DNA of 64,000 bases from contig NW_023998415.1 in NCBI RefSeq assembly GCF_014805625.2, forward strand, positions 17,225,864 to 17,289,863, written 5' to 3'. Numbering within the stretch: the stretch's first letter is position 1; every line of letters begins with the position of its first letter. The notes under the pieces were generated by a model. The model saw only the letters and a list, made by a program, of their open reading frames with translations, was not told the DNA's origin and searched no databases. This DNA comes from Glossina fuscipes. Lineage: Eukaryota > Arthropoda > Insecta > Diptera > Glossinidae. This document shows positions 25,314-36,353 of the stretch, piece after piece. The translations under genes were made by a program, and so were the position numbers.

Positions 25314-25580
25314 ATGACGGTAACGTGTCGAAGGAACAGCATTGGTTTGACAGCAATCCAAGCATCATTTTCTGCATTTCGAAAGCGCCTGCCAAGTGGA
25401 AATCAGAAAGTTCTATATCTGAATGCGGCAGCGCTACGTCACATTCGAGCTGCAAACAGTGTATCCTTAAACAACTCTTGCAACGTCCAACCGAGCGTCA
25501 TGTCAAAGGATGACTTTGCGTCTGTTAGCCGCTATTGCTTATTTATACAATATTATTTATTTATACAATATTTGTCATAA
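25314..25580 (+). other. Unrecognised open frame, 88 codons
   Basis: Starts at ATG 25314 (MTVTCRRNSIGL) and contains SAFRKRLPSGNQKVLYLNAA. The first 65 codons are GC-balanced and coding-like, the last 20 are low-complexity. No known motif or splice partner seen. Could be a gene fragment. Confidence 0.25.
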
Positions 25581-26238
25581 TAATATGTTATTGCTTGTAA
25601 CTAGATTGCAAACGATTTTATTTATTTAATAAAATATTTTTAAAGTTATAACGTTTTGATGCAATTATTTGATATAACAGGCATCATAGGCACTTACTAT
25701 ATGGTATCATTTTCTATTAACAGGAGGAGGCTTTTGCTTTTTTCTTGCAATTATGAAAAATAAAAACAAAACAAAAAAAAAGAGATAAAGCTTTTGATAC
25801 TTGATATATATGCCAAATATATTAGAGGCATGCCTAACTGTGGAAATGTAATATACATCTAGGGCTCATAAATTTATAGGCTGTGAAAGTCTGTTAGTTT
25901 ACTTTATTGAATTATTCAAATGCAAACAAAACATGAGAAAATCAACTAAACAGGCAAGTAAGGGAATTACATTAGAATGCACTCGAAACTTCTACGTCTA
26001 GCAATTTTATCTTAGAGAAAAAAGATTGAAAAAAAAATGTCACATCATTGTGCAAATCTTCATAGTTCTATACATAGCGAGTCGCTCGAGAGAAAGCAAA
26101 CGGTTGTTGAATCTGATCAATTGTCGAAGCATAAAAATTCTTTTCATACTACTAAGGAATGCATATAAAAATAAAATTTTAAAAAATTAAAAAATATTAT
26201 ACATTTTTTTATAAATAAATTAAGCAGAGAATAAATTT

Positions 26239-26373
26239 TAAGACTAAACTCTTAAAAGCACTAGCATCTAAGGCTTTCGGCTTTTATTAAAAACTCTACC
26301 GCACTTGAGGTTTGAACCCGCGACTATTGAGTTGCTAGTCAAGACTCTTGCCTACTCGGCCACTCACGCGGTT
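26239..26373 (-). repeat. tRNA-Ser-headed SINE, most complete copy
   Basis: On the minus strand the head reads as a tRNA-like cloverleaf: ACCGCGT pairs with GTGCGGT as an acceptor-like stem, the A box is GTGGCCGAGTAGG, the anticodon loop contains TTGA as in tRNA-Ser(TGA), and the B box is GGTTCAAACC. It is followed by the shared body AGAGTTTTTAATAAAAGCCG and GATGCTAGTGCTTTTAAGA. The imperfect arms and the attached body argue for a SINE, not a working tRNA gene. Confidence 0.75.
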
Positions 26374-26799
26374 AAAAAAAAAAATAAATAAAAAATTACA
26401 CAAAAAAAAAATAAAAAAAAAATAAAATATTCTCCCTCCATGATTTAGTTATAGTATATAGATAATTTATAATTTATTTTGCTTTGCCGCTTTGTGTGAC
26501 CATTAAATTATGAACAAAGCATAGTGATTTAGAAAAAAACATCCAAAACAGGCAAATGGATAAAGTAGGATCGGTCGAGAAGTTTGCTCTGCTAATGAGC
26601 CGTGTATTTAAAAATTACAATGTTAAGTGATAGTCATTCTCAATACTAGCTTAGCATAACTAATTTCACGATAATGAACTTAATCTTCACATATTTTTAA
26701 ACTTCAACTGTGCAATTCATTTAAAAACGTAAGGCTTGCTATCTGGTATGTCGCGATATGGCAAATTCTCGCAAGTAAACGGATCCACGCCTAGGATCC

Positions 26800-26975
26800 T
26801 CCCTTTGAATGAATACATATCACCATTTTTAAATCATTACTACAGCTTAATGGAGAGATGGGGAAACTTTTTTTATCAACGGGTCAATTTCAATTTTCAT
26901 ATCACTGGCAGAACAAACTCCGGTAGTGAAGGCAGCCACAATTCATTTGCAGCATTGCATATGCGAGCAAATTGA
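26800..26975 (+). other. Possible transposase-derived fragment
   Basis: The open frame has GRTNSGSEGSHNSFAAL (about 26910-26960), which resembles the RTNN-xEGWHNSF block found near the end of MULE-type transposases and proteins derived from them. The rest of the frame (PLNEYISPFLNHYYSLMERW) fits that position. Only this block is visible; the call rests on one motif. Confidence 0.3.
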
Positions 26976-27394
26976 AATATAACGGGCCGGCGATTGCCCA
27001 TACCTGTCTCAACGCTTCAGTGGCTGTATGTGTAAATCATAAATCCATCTTATCAGGAGAAACGCTGTCGTATTTTACTTTTGCTCTTACTGCATTAACT
27101 TAGCTCACTATTATTATATATTATGCGTTCTACAGTCGGCATTATCAATATAACCATTATAATACTAAATCCATCAAATCCAGCGCATTAGACGGCGGGC
27201 CATGAAGCAGTATTAGCAGATGCTGACGATGTACAAGAAGTCGCTGGTTTTCATTATGATTATAATAATAAAAAAATTAAAAAATTTTATATAGAGGCAA
27301 AACATTTTGCTATCAGATATTTATTTATTTTCCATATACTTTGTAAATAAATTTATAATGTATGGATGTTTGAATGAAAAAAAAAAAAAGCAAG

Positions 27395-27660
27395 TAAAAA
27401 AGTTCTATTCGACGAAGGTCGAATCTTGGCCACCACTATGATTTTCGCATTCTGCTAAAAACTGTATCTTTTCTTGATCAGTTTGAAATTCTGAATTAAT
27501 TAAGCCATGTCTTTCTTGCTATGTGCTTATGTTGGGCGTGTTGTTGACACTCTCCTGGTCACAGAAATGAAAATGTCGATATCAAATTTGGCAGAAACGT
27601 TGGAAATTTCTACAAACAGATTGATATTGAAAATTGCCCAAATTTATTAGAGCAGTTGCC
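27395..27660 (-). repeat. Dispersed repeat family A copy, partial
   Basis: Minus strand shows CGACATTTTCATTTCTGTGA, CCAGGAGAGTGTCAACA, TTCAGAATTTC and then the end GTGGTGGCCAAGATTCGACC, in the family A order. Confidence 0.6.
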
Positions 27661-28502
27661 CGCAGTAAACCGTTAAATGAAAGCATTTCCGTTTTTTTAA
27701 GCAAAAAGTTGTCGGTCTTTACTCATTATTCACAAATTATGAAAGATAGATAGCCGAAATTTTCTACACCAAAATGAATTTTTTTTAAAATTGCTCCCCA
27801 ACTATGCCAAAGGATCTTATAATCAAGTTTTCGTTGTGACGTAAATTCGCCATTAAATTCATCATTTTGCTTTCTAGTTCGTTTGTAGACGTAGTGGAAC
27901 ATTTAATCACTTTAGAAACTTGCATATTCCCGTACTTGTGCATCATTCAAGCAAATCACAACATGAACATGAACATCAATATCATGAATATGAAATATCA
28001 ATCAAGCGTTTAGCTTTATTATAAATATGCATTGCAAGCAATTCGCTTACCTTAACTTATTTTTTCATATGGATAAAGTTTACAATATCAACAAAGTGTA
28101 TATATTTTTGAATTTGTATGTATGTTTTGTATATAGCGTTAAGTGTAAACCTTCCTTATTTAGTGCAAATTGTAGTTTTAGTTACTTCAATACGTTTAAA
28201 TTAGCCCTTGTAGTGGTTATGTGTGTATATAAATAAATAAATAAAATTTGTAATGTTGCCATATTCGGCAGTTTGTTAACCTACAGCTGTTTTCGAACCA
28301 CAAACGAGCATATACAAAGCGTACTATTTATTGCATATCAAACGCGTGCAACTTATTAGGAATATGAAGCACGAAAAGTTGAGCAGCTTTTTATGCGACA
28401 ACATCGGGATTAGCAAACCTTAAGGTCCTATATTAAGTAAAAAACTAAAAATAGGTCCTGTCTACGACGTAAAAAACACTATAGTCAGACAAGACGGAGC
28501 TT

Positions 28503-29078
28503 AAAATACCCTACACCGCTTCTCCTGAAACAATGCACGAAAACTTATGCATTACTGTTTTGTAAAGGCATATTGCTCAGGGAAAACTCTCATATTCCCC
28601 GGTACAACAACTAAAAGCGCTCAAAAGATGAAAAGCAAGCTGCAAAAACTATTTGTTTCAAACTTAAAAATTGTTTAATATTCTAAATTCCTTATTTTCA
28701 AGCTTTTTGTATTATATGATTTGAATTTCTCACAATTTCTCAAATTAATCAAATTTTGTTTTCACATTATGTTATTCTGAGCGTTTTATATATCTTCGTT
28801 TTATCATTTGATGGGTTGATTTATACCATATATTGTTTTATAGTTTCCACCGACCGCTTCGAAATGACTGTCTGTTTGCCCATTTCGTTTTCTTATGTTC
28901 GGTCGGCAGGTCGCAATTTTGATTGAATTTGGTACACCGACATGTTTTAGATCAAGAAGCAAAGCTATTGGAAATTGTTCAGATTGGATCATTTTTCGAC
29001 CGTTTCCCACATAACACCCTACTTCGAAACGTAGCTATATGAATATATGTATTAAGTGAAGTGGTGTAGGGCATTAAA
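28503..29078. repeat. Family B element with terminal inverted repeats
   Basis: Ends AAATACCCTACACCGCTTC (28503) and GAAGTGGTGTAGGGCATT (to 29075) are inverted copies. The core near 28910-29020 has TTGAATTTGGTACACCGACA, GTTCAGATTGGATCATTTTT and TTTCCCACATAACACCCTA, as in the 46.7 and 52.9 kb copies. About 575 bp, no protein. Confidence 0.65.
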
Positions 29079-29478
29079 GATAGGACGTCTCGTGCTATCT
29101 CTCGCTATATGTTTACTTTTCAACCCCTGTGTTGTTTGCATAATTTGATTTTTTGTCATTTCTCAAACGATGGTAGTTAATCGAACATGACTTTGTGCTT
29201 TTATTTTATGCAGGCTCATAAGCGAGCGAGGCGAGCAAAGACGTTACACTTTATGTGGTTGGCACCTATCACAAAATAAACATTTGCTGCAAAGTACTAT
29301 TCGCTTACAGAATTGTGATGGACTTCTAATATACTTTCTGCTTTAATAGATAAACAACGTAGACGAGTGAAATTTTGAGAAATTATTTTAAAAATACATT
29401 GATATATGTGTCAACCGTTGAAGAAGTTTTACATTCAATTATATACATTTTTTTATCTGAGTGAAGCGAAAACATAAT

Positions 29479-32400
29479 ATGGGGAAGAAAAATAGTAAGT
29501 AAATTGATAGTTATGGTAATCTGATCATAAAATTATGTTTTGCAGAACAAAAGCAAAATCAGGATTCTGATAATAAACAGAACCAACCACAGGAAAATCC
29601 ACGTCAGCAACAACCAGAACAAAAACAAAAGAAACAATCAGGTAAAATAAAATTTATTAAGTGCATTTTTGGGTAGTTAGACGAACTAGTGCTTACGTGT
29701 TTGTGTGTCATTATCCGTTAGAAAAAAAAATGACTCATCAGTGTAGAAAAGTAAGGGAAGTACCGTTTTTTACCTTATAGCTCCCCTTCCTCTGTCGAAG
29801 TAAAGGAAAAGACGAAGCCAACTAAAAAAGTTGATACATCAACGTAATGCAAATAATGTAAACGAAATTAAAAAAAAAAGTATTTTAGAAACTCGTTATT
29901 TAGGCAACGCTATTCAGCATTTTAGGTCATTATTGAATTATACACAGCTATTTGGACATTTGCAAACGTAAAGCTGAATGATATAAAAGTTAACAGATAT
30001 ATAGGAATGTAGTTCACTCGTTATACTCACATTTCCAAAAAAAAAATTAAAAATTTTTCTCTTAAAACTTCTGAAGTTGTGGGAACAAGAAACATCAAAT
30101 TTTTGCATCGTGTGGAAAATGTATCCTTCCCTGTGCCCCTTCCTCTTCCCTGTGATTCCATTCTTGCCTTGTCTTTTAACGAAATTGCGGTTCTCATTTA
30201 TAAGGTGATGCTGGGAACGCTAATCAGGATGGGCAGCGAGGACAACAGCCCAGCGGTGGAGGAAACAAAGAACAAGGAAAACAGCAATGGCGTGACGGAG
30301 GACAGCAAAGACCACCGCAAGGGCAAAGTCAACAGAGCGGAGGCAATACTCGAGGTGGAAATGAAGGCCGGAGCGGGCTATCACAACAACACCAGCAACC
30401 TAGGCAAGAAGGAGCCCGGGGAAACCAACCAAAACAGCAACAGCAACAATCTGGTGGAGGACAGCAAGATGGCCAACAAAGGTCGGCGGGGGGTCACCAA
30501 GGGCAACAAAAGCAACAGCCCGGAAATCAAGGCGCTGGTAAAAGTAGTCAGCAACAACANNNNNNNNNNGCGCTGGTAGAAGTAGTCAGCAACAACAACC
30601 AGCCAGGCAGGAGGGAAGCCAAGCGAACCAACAACAATCTGATGGAGGGCAGCAAGGCGCACGGGCAGGCCAGAATAGACAACAATTTGGAGGCCAACAA
30701 CAACAACCACCAAAACAGGGTGGAGGCTGGGGACAGAGGCAAGAGGCTGGTGGTGGGCAAAGACGACAAGCTGGAGGTGGAGATGGGGGTGGTCCTCAGC
30801 AACAAAAACAGCAGCAGCCATACGGCCAAGAGGGACCCCGAAGGGGTCAGTCGGGACAGCAGCAATTTGCTGGCGCACAACAGCGGCCACGTCAACAACA
30901 AGGATCAGGCTTCCCTGCCGGTGGAGGTTCGTTTTCATTCACTTGGAGTCACTGTTAATTTTATTTTTATTTAATTGCTCAGTAGAATCTGTACCACCAT
31001 ATAAGGACGTATCTTGCGCTGGGGTTCAACGGGGAAGCCTTGGTAAACAAGGTGTTTGTGAAGTTAATTATTTGAGAATGAACATTGATAAAATGTCCGA
31101 CACTGCTTATCATTACGACGTGACCATTACGCCCGATCGTCCCAAAAAGTTTCTTCGCCCAGTTTTTGACCAATGTCAAAGACAGTATTTTAAGGACTAT
31201 GTAATGGCTTATGACGGTTCCAAGAGCTGCTATTCAATAAAACGCCTTCCAAAAAAATCCTTTGACTATGAAGTTGAGGTAAGAAGAAAAACTTCTGTAT
31301 AAACGGATATTTTCTATTTTGTATAATAATAATATTTCAGGTGCCGGATAGTGGAGGTCGAACAAAATCATTTACAATCCAAATAAAGGAAACCGATATA
31401 CCTGAAATCGACCTGGCATCTCTACGGTCGTAAGTGCTCTCAGTGGAACTGAAAAGAGATTAACTAAACACTTGCTGTTTTCTAATTTTCAGTTATCACA
31501 ACGATCGGGTGTTCGATAAGCCCATGCGTGCGTTACAGGCTTTAGAAGTGGTCCTAGCATCCAACAATCATGCACTTGGAATTCGTGTTGGTCGATCCTT
31601 CTATCGAAAGCCTGCGGAATTTTATGATTTGGGAGATGGTTATGAAATGTATACGGGCATTTATCAGGCCGCTATTCTAGGCGAGGTACCCTTACTCAAT
31701 GTCGACATTTCGCATAAATCATTTCCCAAAACTCAACCTATAATTCAATACTTGAAAGAGTGCGGCATAGACACCAACCGCACGATTGAAGATTATCGTA
31801 TGAAAAAAACTATTCTTCAGTTTTTAAAAGGCATAGACATTGTATACGCTCCGCCTGCTAGTTTTGGGGCTATACCCAAAAAAAAAAAAGTGATTGACAT
31901 TGGAGATGCTCCTGCGAAAACGTTCTTCACGTTAGATGATGGCACAAAGATGAACGTAAAAGATTACTTTGCATCGAAAGGTTGTATCTTACAATACCCT
32001 TATTTGAATTGCATCACAACAGGTAGCACAACAAGAAAAATTGCCCTTCCAATCGAATTCTGTTCCGTTGCTGAAGATCAAGTTTTAAACGTGAGTTCAA
32101 AAATTCCTTGTTTAAAAAGTTTTTGTCATTTTTTTCATCCTTTATCGATTAAAGCGCAAGGATGGAAATATGCAAGTTTCCAAAATGATTAAATATTCCG
32201 CCACGTCTACAAACGAACGAAAAAACAAAATTATGAATTTAATGGCTCATTTTCGTCACAACGAAAATTCGACTATAAGATCCTTCGGCATACAGCTGGG
32301 TGGCAATTTTATAAAAGTTCATTTTCGCTTGCTGCCACCTCCAGAATTGGAGTATTGTGGCGGCAAAACTGCATGTCCACGCGATGGCGCCTGGCAACTG

Positions 32401-33915
32401 GCTGATGTAAAATTTTTAGAGACGTCAAAAGTTAACCAAGGACACAAATGGGCAATCGTTTATGAAAATAAAGGCCGACCCATTAACGCGCATTCGTTAG
32501 AAGATTTTAAAAAGGCGGTGAGCTTAAATTTATTATTTATTTGCACTTTCTTCTGGACTCTTTCTCCTTTGTGCAATATAATTCCCACTTAGTTCCAAAG
32601 GACGGCTCAACAAGTTGATGTAAAGTTGGCACAGGAAGGAGAAATAAGAGGTTTTCAAAATATTGATTGGGTGTTACAAGATCTTGCAAAGGAAGGTTAT
32701 GCTCTGGTAAGACTAGTTCATATCAAGTGACTTTAACTTCCCTTCCATTGTACCCATTCCCATTTTAGGTAATTGTTGTATTACCAAATTACGGCACATC
32801 GTATTCTTCGGTAAAACAAAATGCAGAACTTAAAGTGGGGATATTGACTCAATGTATCAAAGAAAGAACTGTATTGCGTGCCCCTAAAGACGCATCGGTG
32901 ATTCACAACTTAATGCTGAAAGTAAATGCGAAACTAAATGGTACCAATCACAAGGTGTCTGAAGAAAAAGAGGCTGGATTAAAAGAGCTTTTACAACCCA
33001 TCAGTAATGTGATGTTTATGGGCGCCGACGTCACTCATCCCTCACCTGATCAACGCCACATACCAAGCGTGGTGGGAGTGGCAGCATCTCATGATGCTTA
33101 TGGTGCATGTTACAATATGCAGTACCGTTTACAGAGATCGACAGTTGAGGAGATCGAAGACATGAAGTCCATCACTGAATATCATTTGAACGTCTACAAA
33201 AGCTATCAAAATCGTTACCCAGCACATATAATTTATTATCGAGATGGAGTTTCAGACGGCCAGTTTCCCAAAATAAAGAAAGACGAGCTGGGAGGCATAC
33301 GTCGGGCTTGCGACCAAGCGGTACGACTGCTATTTTCTGTTTACGACTTTCTACCTCAACAATAATATCAAAATTTTTTATGTTCATATTAAGGGCTGTA
33401 ATCCAAAGATCACTTGCCTAATCGTGGTTAAACGGCACCATACTCGCTTTTTCCCACTTCGTCAAAGCCAAGGTTATAGGGATTTTAATAACGTCGAGCC
33501 AGGCACTGTGGTCGATCAATATATTGTCCATCCCAACGAGAAACAATTTTTTTTGGTTAGCCATAAAGCTGTGCAAGGCACAGCTAAACCTACGCGATAT
33601 AATGTTATCGAAGATGACGCTAACTTTAACATCGATCTGTTGCAAAAGCTCAGCTACAATTTGTGTCACATGTTTCCGCGCTGCAACAGGGCCGTTTCAT
33701 ATCCGGCACCTGCTTATTTAGCACATCTGGTCGCATTTAGGGGACGTGTATATTTGGAAGGGTAAGATGTGAAACAAGGCTTGTTTTTTTAAAGCAATTG
33801 CGTTCACATTGTGTATAATTTCAGTACAATGCGTTTTGGTAACCTGAAGGACGAATATAAGAAGCGATCTATTCAATCTGTCCTAATGAAACAAAATCCA
33901 ATGTATTTCGTATAA
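29479..33915 (+). CDS. AGO2: Argonaute-2, siRNA-guided slicer
   Basis: Eleven coding exons: 29479-29494, 29546-29641, 30205-30926 (contains the gap), 30983-31278, 31341-31429, 31493-32090, 32155-32517, 32593-32706, 32769-33320, 33394-33761, 33825-33915; about 1100 residues. It begins MGKKNKQ, followed by a long Gln/Gly-rich region (exons 2-3) typical of insect AGO2 and absent from AGO1. Exons 4-5 hold the N domain, exon 6 the linker (SYHNDRVFDKPMRALQALE) and PAZ domain (ending LPIEFCSV), exons 7-11 MID and PIWI. Slicer residues are intact: Asp in GADVTHPS (33027-33029), Asp in YYRDGVSDGQF (33243-33245) and His in AYLAHL (33724-33726); the C-terminus is the conserved NPMYFV. It binds siRNAs and cleaves viral and transposon RNA in the cytoplasm. 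All exon joins keep phase except across the gap in exon 3. Confidence 0.97.
30205..30926 (+). repeat. AGO2 Gln/Gly-rich tandem repeat region with assembly gap
   Basis: Exon 3 reads as Gln/Gly/Arg/Ser-rich sequence (for example DGQRGQQPSGGGNKEQGK). Ten N at 30560-30569 are flanked on both sides by nearly the same sequence: GGCGCTGGTAAAAGTAGTCA before and GCGCTGGTAGAAGTAGTCAG after, each followed by CAACAACA. Upstream, SQQHQQPRQEGARGNQ recurs after the gap as SQQQQPARQEGSQANQ, so the unit is about 50 residues. The reading frame does not close if the gap is exactly 10 nt, so the N count is a placeholder. Confidence 0.85.
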
Positions 33916-34016
33916 AATAAGATCTATTAATGCGTCAAATTACATTTAAAAAATAAAATAAGCAGCTTATTCCTGCATTTTTCGTGGTTTATACAAATTT
34001 GAATCCAATAATCTCT

Positions 34017-34643
34017 TCAATCTGTCACAGCAGTCGTCCGTGTTATAATTTTTGGCGGGGGTCGAAATTTACGATAAACCTCGTCGTTTAAGCCCTCACG
34101 ATTGCGTGCAATTTCTATAGCTAAAAACTGTATGCGCACCACTAGCAGCGAGTTTTCAGGTGAGAATTCTTTGGAAGCGTCCGCTCGCAAAAGCGTGCCG
34201 TACGAGTAATCTTCCAGTTTATTGAATTTTTCAGCAAACTGGCGCCAAGATAATTTGGCCTTAGTCGATTTTAGTATATCGTCGGTAAGCAAATCAATTT
34301 TCAAATCTGGGAAATCCTGACGAAAAGTTTGGTGAATTTGATCATCATAAGGAGTTAATCGCAACAAGGACGGATGAACACTGGTTAACAACTTCGAAAA
34401 TAACATCATCAAAAATGGTGATTTAATTGCTTAATGTTTTCATTTCCTATATTACTCACATTGAAATAAATTTCGGCGTGATCCATAGCTTTAACTGCCC
34501 ACATTTCTTCTACTAAACCGTCATTACCGAATTCTTCTGCTGGCCGACTCAGTAATGAAGCACTTTGCTAAAAGTTTAAGGCAAAACATGAATTGAATTT
34601 CCTAAAGATACTAATCACTTCCAGTACTAACCATTAAATCCAT
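34017..34643 (-). CDS. PBDC1: PBDC1-family protein
   Basis: Minus strand, three coding exons: 34643-34632, 34567-34460 and 34391-34017, giving 164 residues; introns of 64 and 68 nt with GTTAGT and GTGAGT donors, and all joins keep phase. Conserved blocks are AMDHAEIYFN, VHPSLLRLTPYDDQIHQTF, DFPDLKIDLL, YGTLLRADASKEF and RIQFLAIEIARNREGLN, which match the small eukaryotic PBDC1 family (human CXorf26 relatives) over its full length. Biochemical role is poorly known; the polysaccharide-biosynthesis name in the family label is historical. The gene converges on AGO2 with only 101 bp between the stop codons, so the 3' UTRs may overlap. Confidence 0.9.
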
Positions 34644-36009
34644 ATTGTCTTTAGTTGATACAAGATTACAAAATAAACAATGAAATAAGCCCTCATTAAA
34701 AGTTATTCACGTGCTATAAAATGTTTTTGTTATTGCTTATTTTTAAATTACTATACGCAATTTTACAACACTGTGGGCTTAATGGGCAAAGTAATGCATT
34801 TACAAATCAATTTACAGTTCACAACTTCATAATTGCAAAATGAAAGTTTATCTTATATTTGACATTTAGCATGTTTACGCATCATGGACGGTTGGCCACA
34901 ATCAATCGTAATACGTTGATTGCGCCACGCGAAAGTACTTGAACGCATATCTCATATGTTTTGCTAAGACTAGTTATTTCGTTAGCGTTTGTTACATAAA
35001 CATTAGTGGAGTGCATAATTTCTTTTGAAAAGTAATTTTTTACAGAGAGAGGACGGAGGTTATAGACAAACTATGGTAGTAAAAGTGCCTTCAGCTGCAG
35101 GGCATTTTGAAAAATGATTGTCATAAAAATTGTTGTAATAGAAGATATCATACGTTTTCTTAGATAAATAAATGAAAACAATGAACAAATTTTCAGTTAT
35201 AAGGAAAAATACAAGCGGAAACCATCCATTTAAAATGCAAAAACTGAACAAATTTATTATATTTACATCGGAGTTCACCGTATATAGGTGTGCTTTTTCA
35301 AATATTTCTCATCTTCAGTCTTTTTTTTTGGAATAACGAGATCTTGTAATCTATAGTCAACCGAGTTTTTAGCTACCTCCACCTCAGTTTACTCGTTAAT
35401 TTTTTGTTATTTTTGGTTATAGTCAAACAATATCAGGCAGATAGTTATTTTAAAGGCCATAAGCATTGGATTTTATTTTTATAACTACATTGCTGTTTCG
35501 ACTGTCAAAAACAACGCATGCAAAAATTTAAAACCATTAGCCAAATAATTTACGTCAAGCTATATGATTAATCACATATAAACACATCCAGTGTACAGTG
35601 CACAGCGATTTGTGCGGATTGTTCGTTTATAGATTACCATATGTTTAACTTTGTTCAGGCCTGGACAAAAGCATGCCCTGTGTAACCCTTTTTTTTATGA
35701 ATTTTATACTTGTGTGTAAATTATATATACAATTTCAAATATATATATAACTTATATGTTATATAAAATGTAAAAATATATTCGTAATTTATGCAAATAT
35801 ATATGCAGAAGGGGATGAGGCAATTTCCTAATTAAATTTCATTGTGTTTTCCCCCTAAAAACGCGATCAAGGCTGCTTAGCCGTATTAAAATATTAATGC
35901 CATTTTAAAATCCCTATTCTATAGTAAAATAGTAGAGGAAGAAAAACATTAATCTGGCAATATTGTTCTCGATATTTCATTACTTCCGACTTTACGCTGT
36001 CAAAGTCTT
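34644..36009. other. Intergenic between PBDC1 and RpL26
   Basis: Must hold the PBDC1 promoter (minus) and RpL26 promoter (plus). AT-rich; no repeat family member or coding frame that I can support. Confidence 0.5.
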
Positions 36010-36010
36010 T

Positions 36011-36042
36011 CTTTTTTGTGATTTTACGGCAATTGTTTTGGT
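36011..36042 (+). promoter_or_regulatory. Non-coding first exon of RpL26 with pyrimidine tract
   Basis: CTTTCTTTTTTGTG near 36007-36020 looks like the 5' terminal pyrimidine start of ribosomal-protein mRNAs, used for growth-dependent translation control. The exon ends at GTAAGT (36043) and joins the coding exon at 36330, an intron of 287 nt. The exact transcription start is inferred. Confidence 0.55.
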
Positions 36043-36353
36043 GTAAGTTTCTATCGTTCTATTTAATAAATCAAAAAACATCGTTGTTTGTGCTAAATAA
36101 CTTTTAAAATTATATCGAAAGTCCGTTCGGGAAAGATACTTATACTAAGAATATGTTAATATTTCCCTTAACAACGTCAACAATGGAAATGTGTGTAAAT
36201 AAAAAAAAATTGCATACTCTAGCAATCTGTATAAACAATTTACTACACGTTTTCATTAACAATTATTGATTTTCAAAAATGTAATAATGTAAAAATGTAT
36301 TCATAATTTTTATTGGTATTTTTTTACAGTACAATTAAACCACCGGTGACAAT

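Larger units (their letters stand above)
22454..29478. other. 7 kb stretch without a confident gene
   Basis: Holds family A copies (22735-23130, 27395-27660), a family B copy with inverted ends (28503-29078), a full SINE (26239-26373) and three unexplained coding-like stretches (23193-23690, 25314-25580, 26800-26975). The rest is AT-rich and featureless to me. Confidence 0.55.

Noticed and set aside
26303..26371. A functional tRNA-Ser gene
   Set aside because: Arms are imperfect, no clean T-run terminator follows the head, and the same head-plus-body unit recurs elsewhere, which fits a SINE.
30079..30579. 166-codon plus-strand frame with NSNSNN runs
   Set aside because: Out-of-frame reading of AGO2 exon 3; the Gln/Gly frame joins exons 2 and 4 in phase and matches AGO2 architecture.
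30381..30938. 185-codon Leu/Val-rich frame on the minus strand inside AGO2
   Set aside because: It is the antisense shadow of the Gln/Gly-rich exon (CAA/CAG repeats read as Leu/Val) and spans the N gap.
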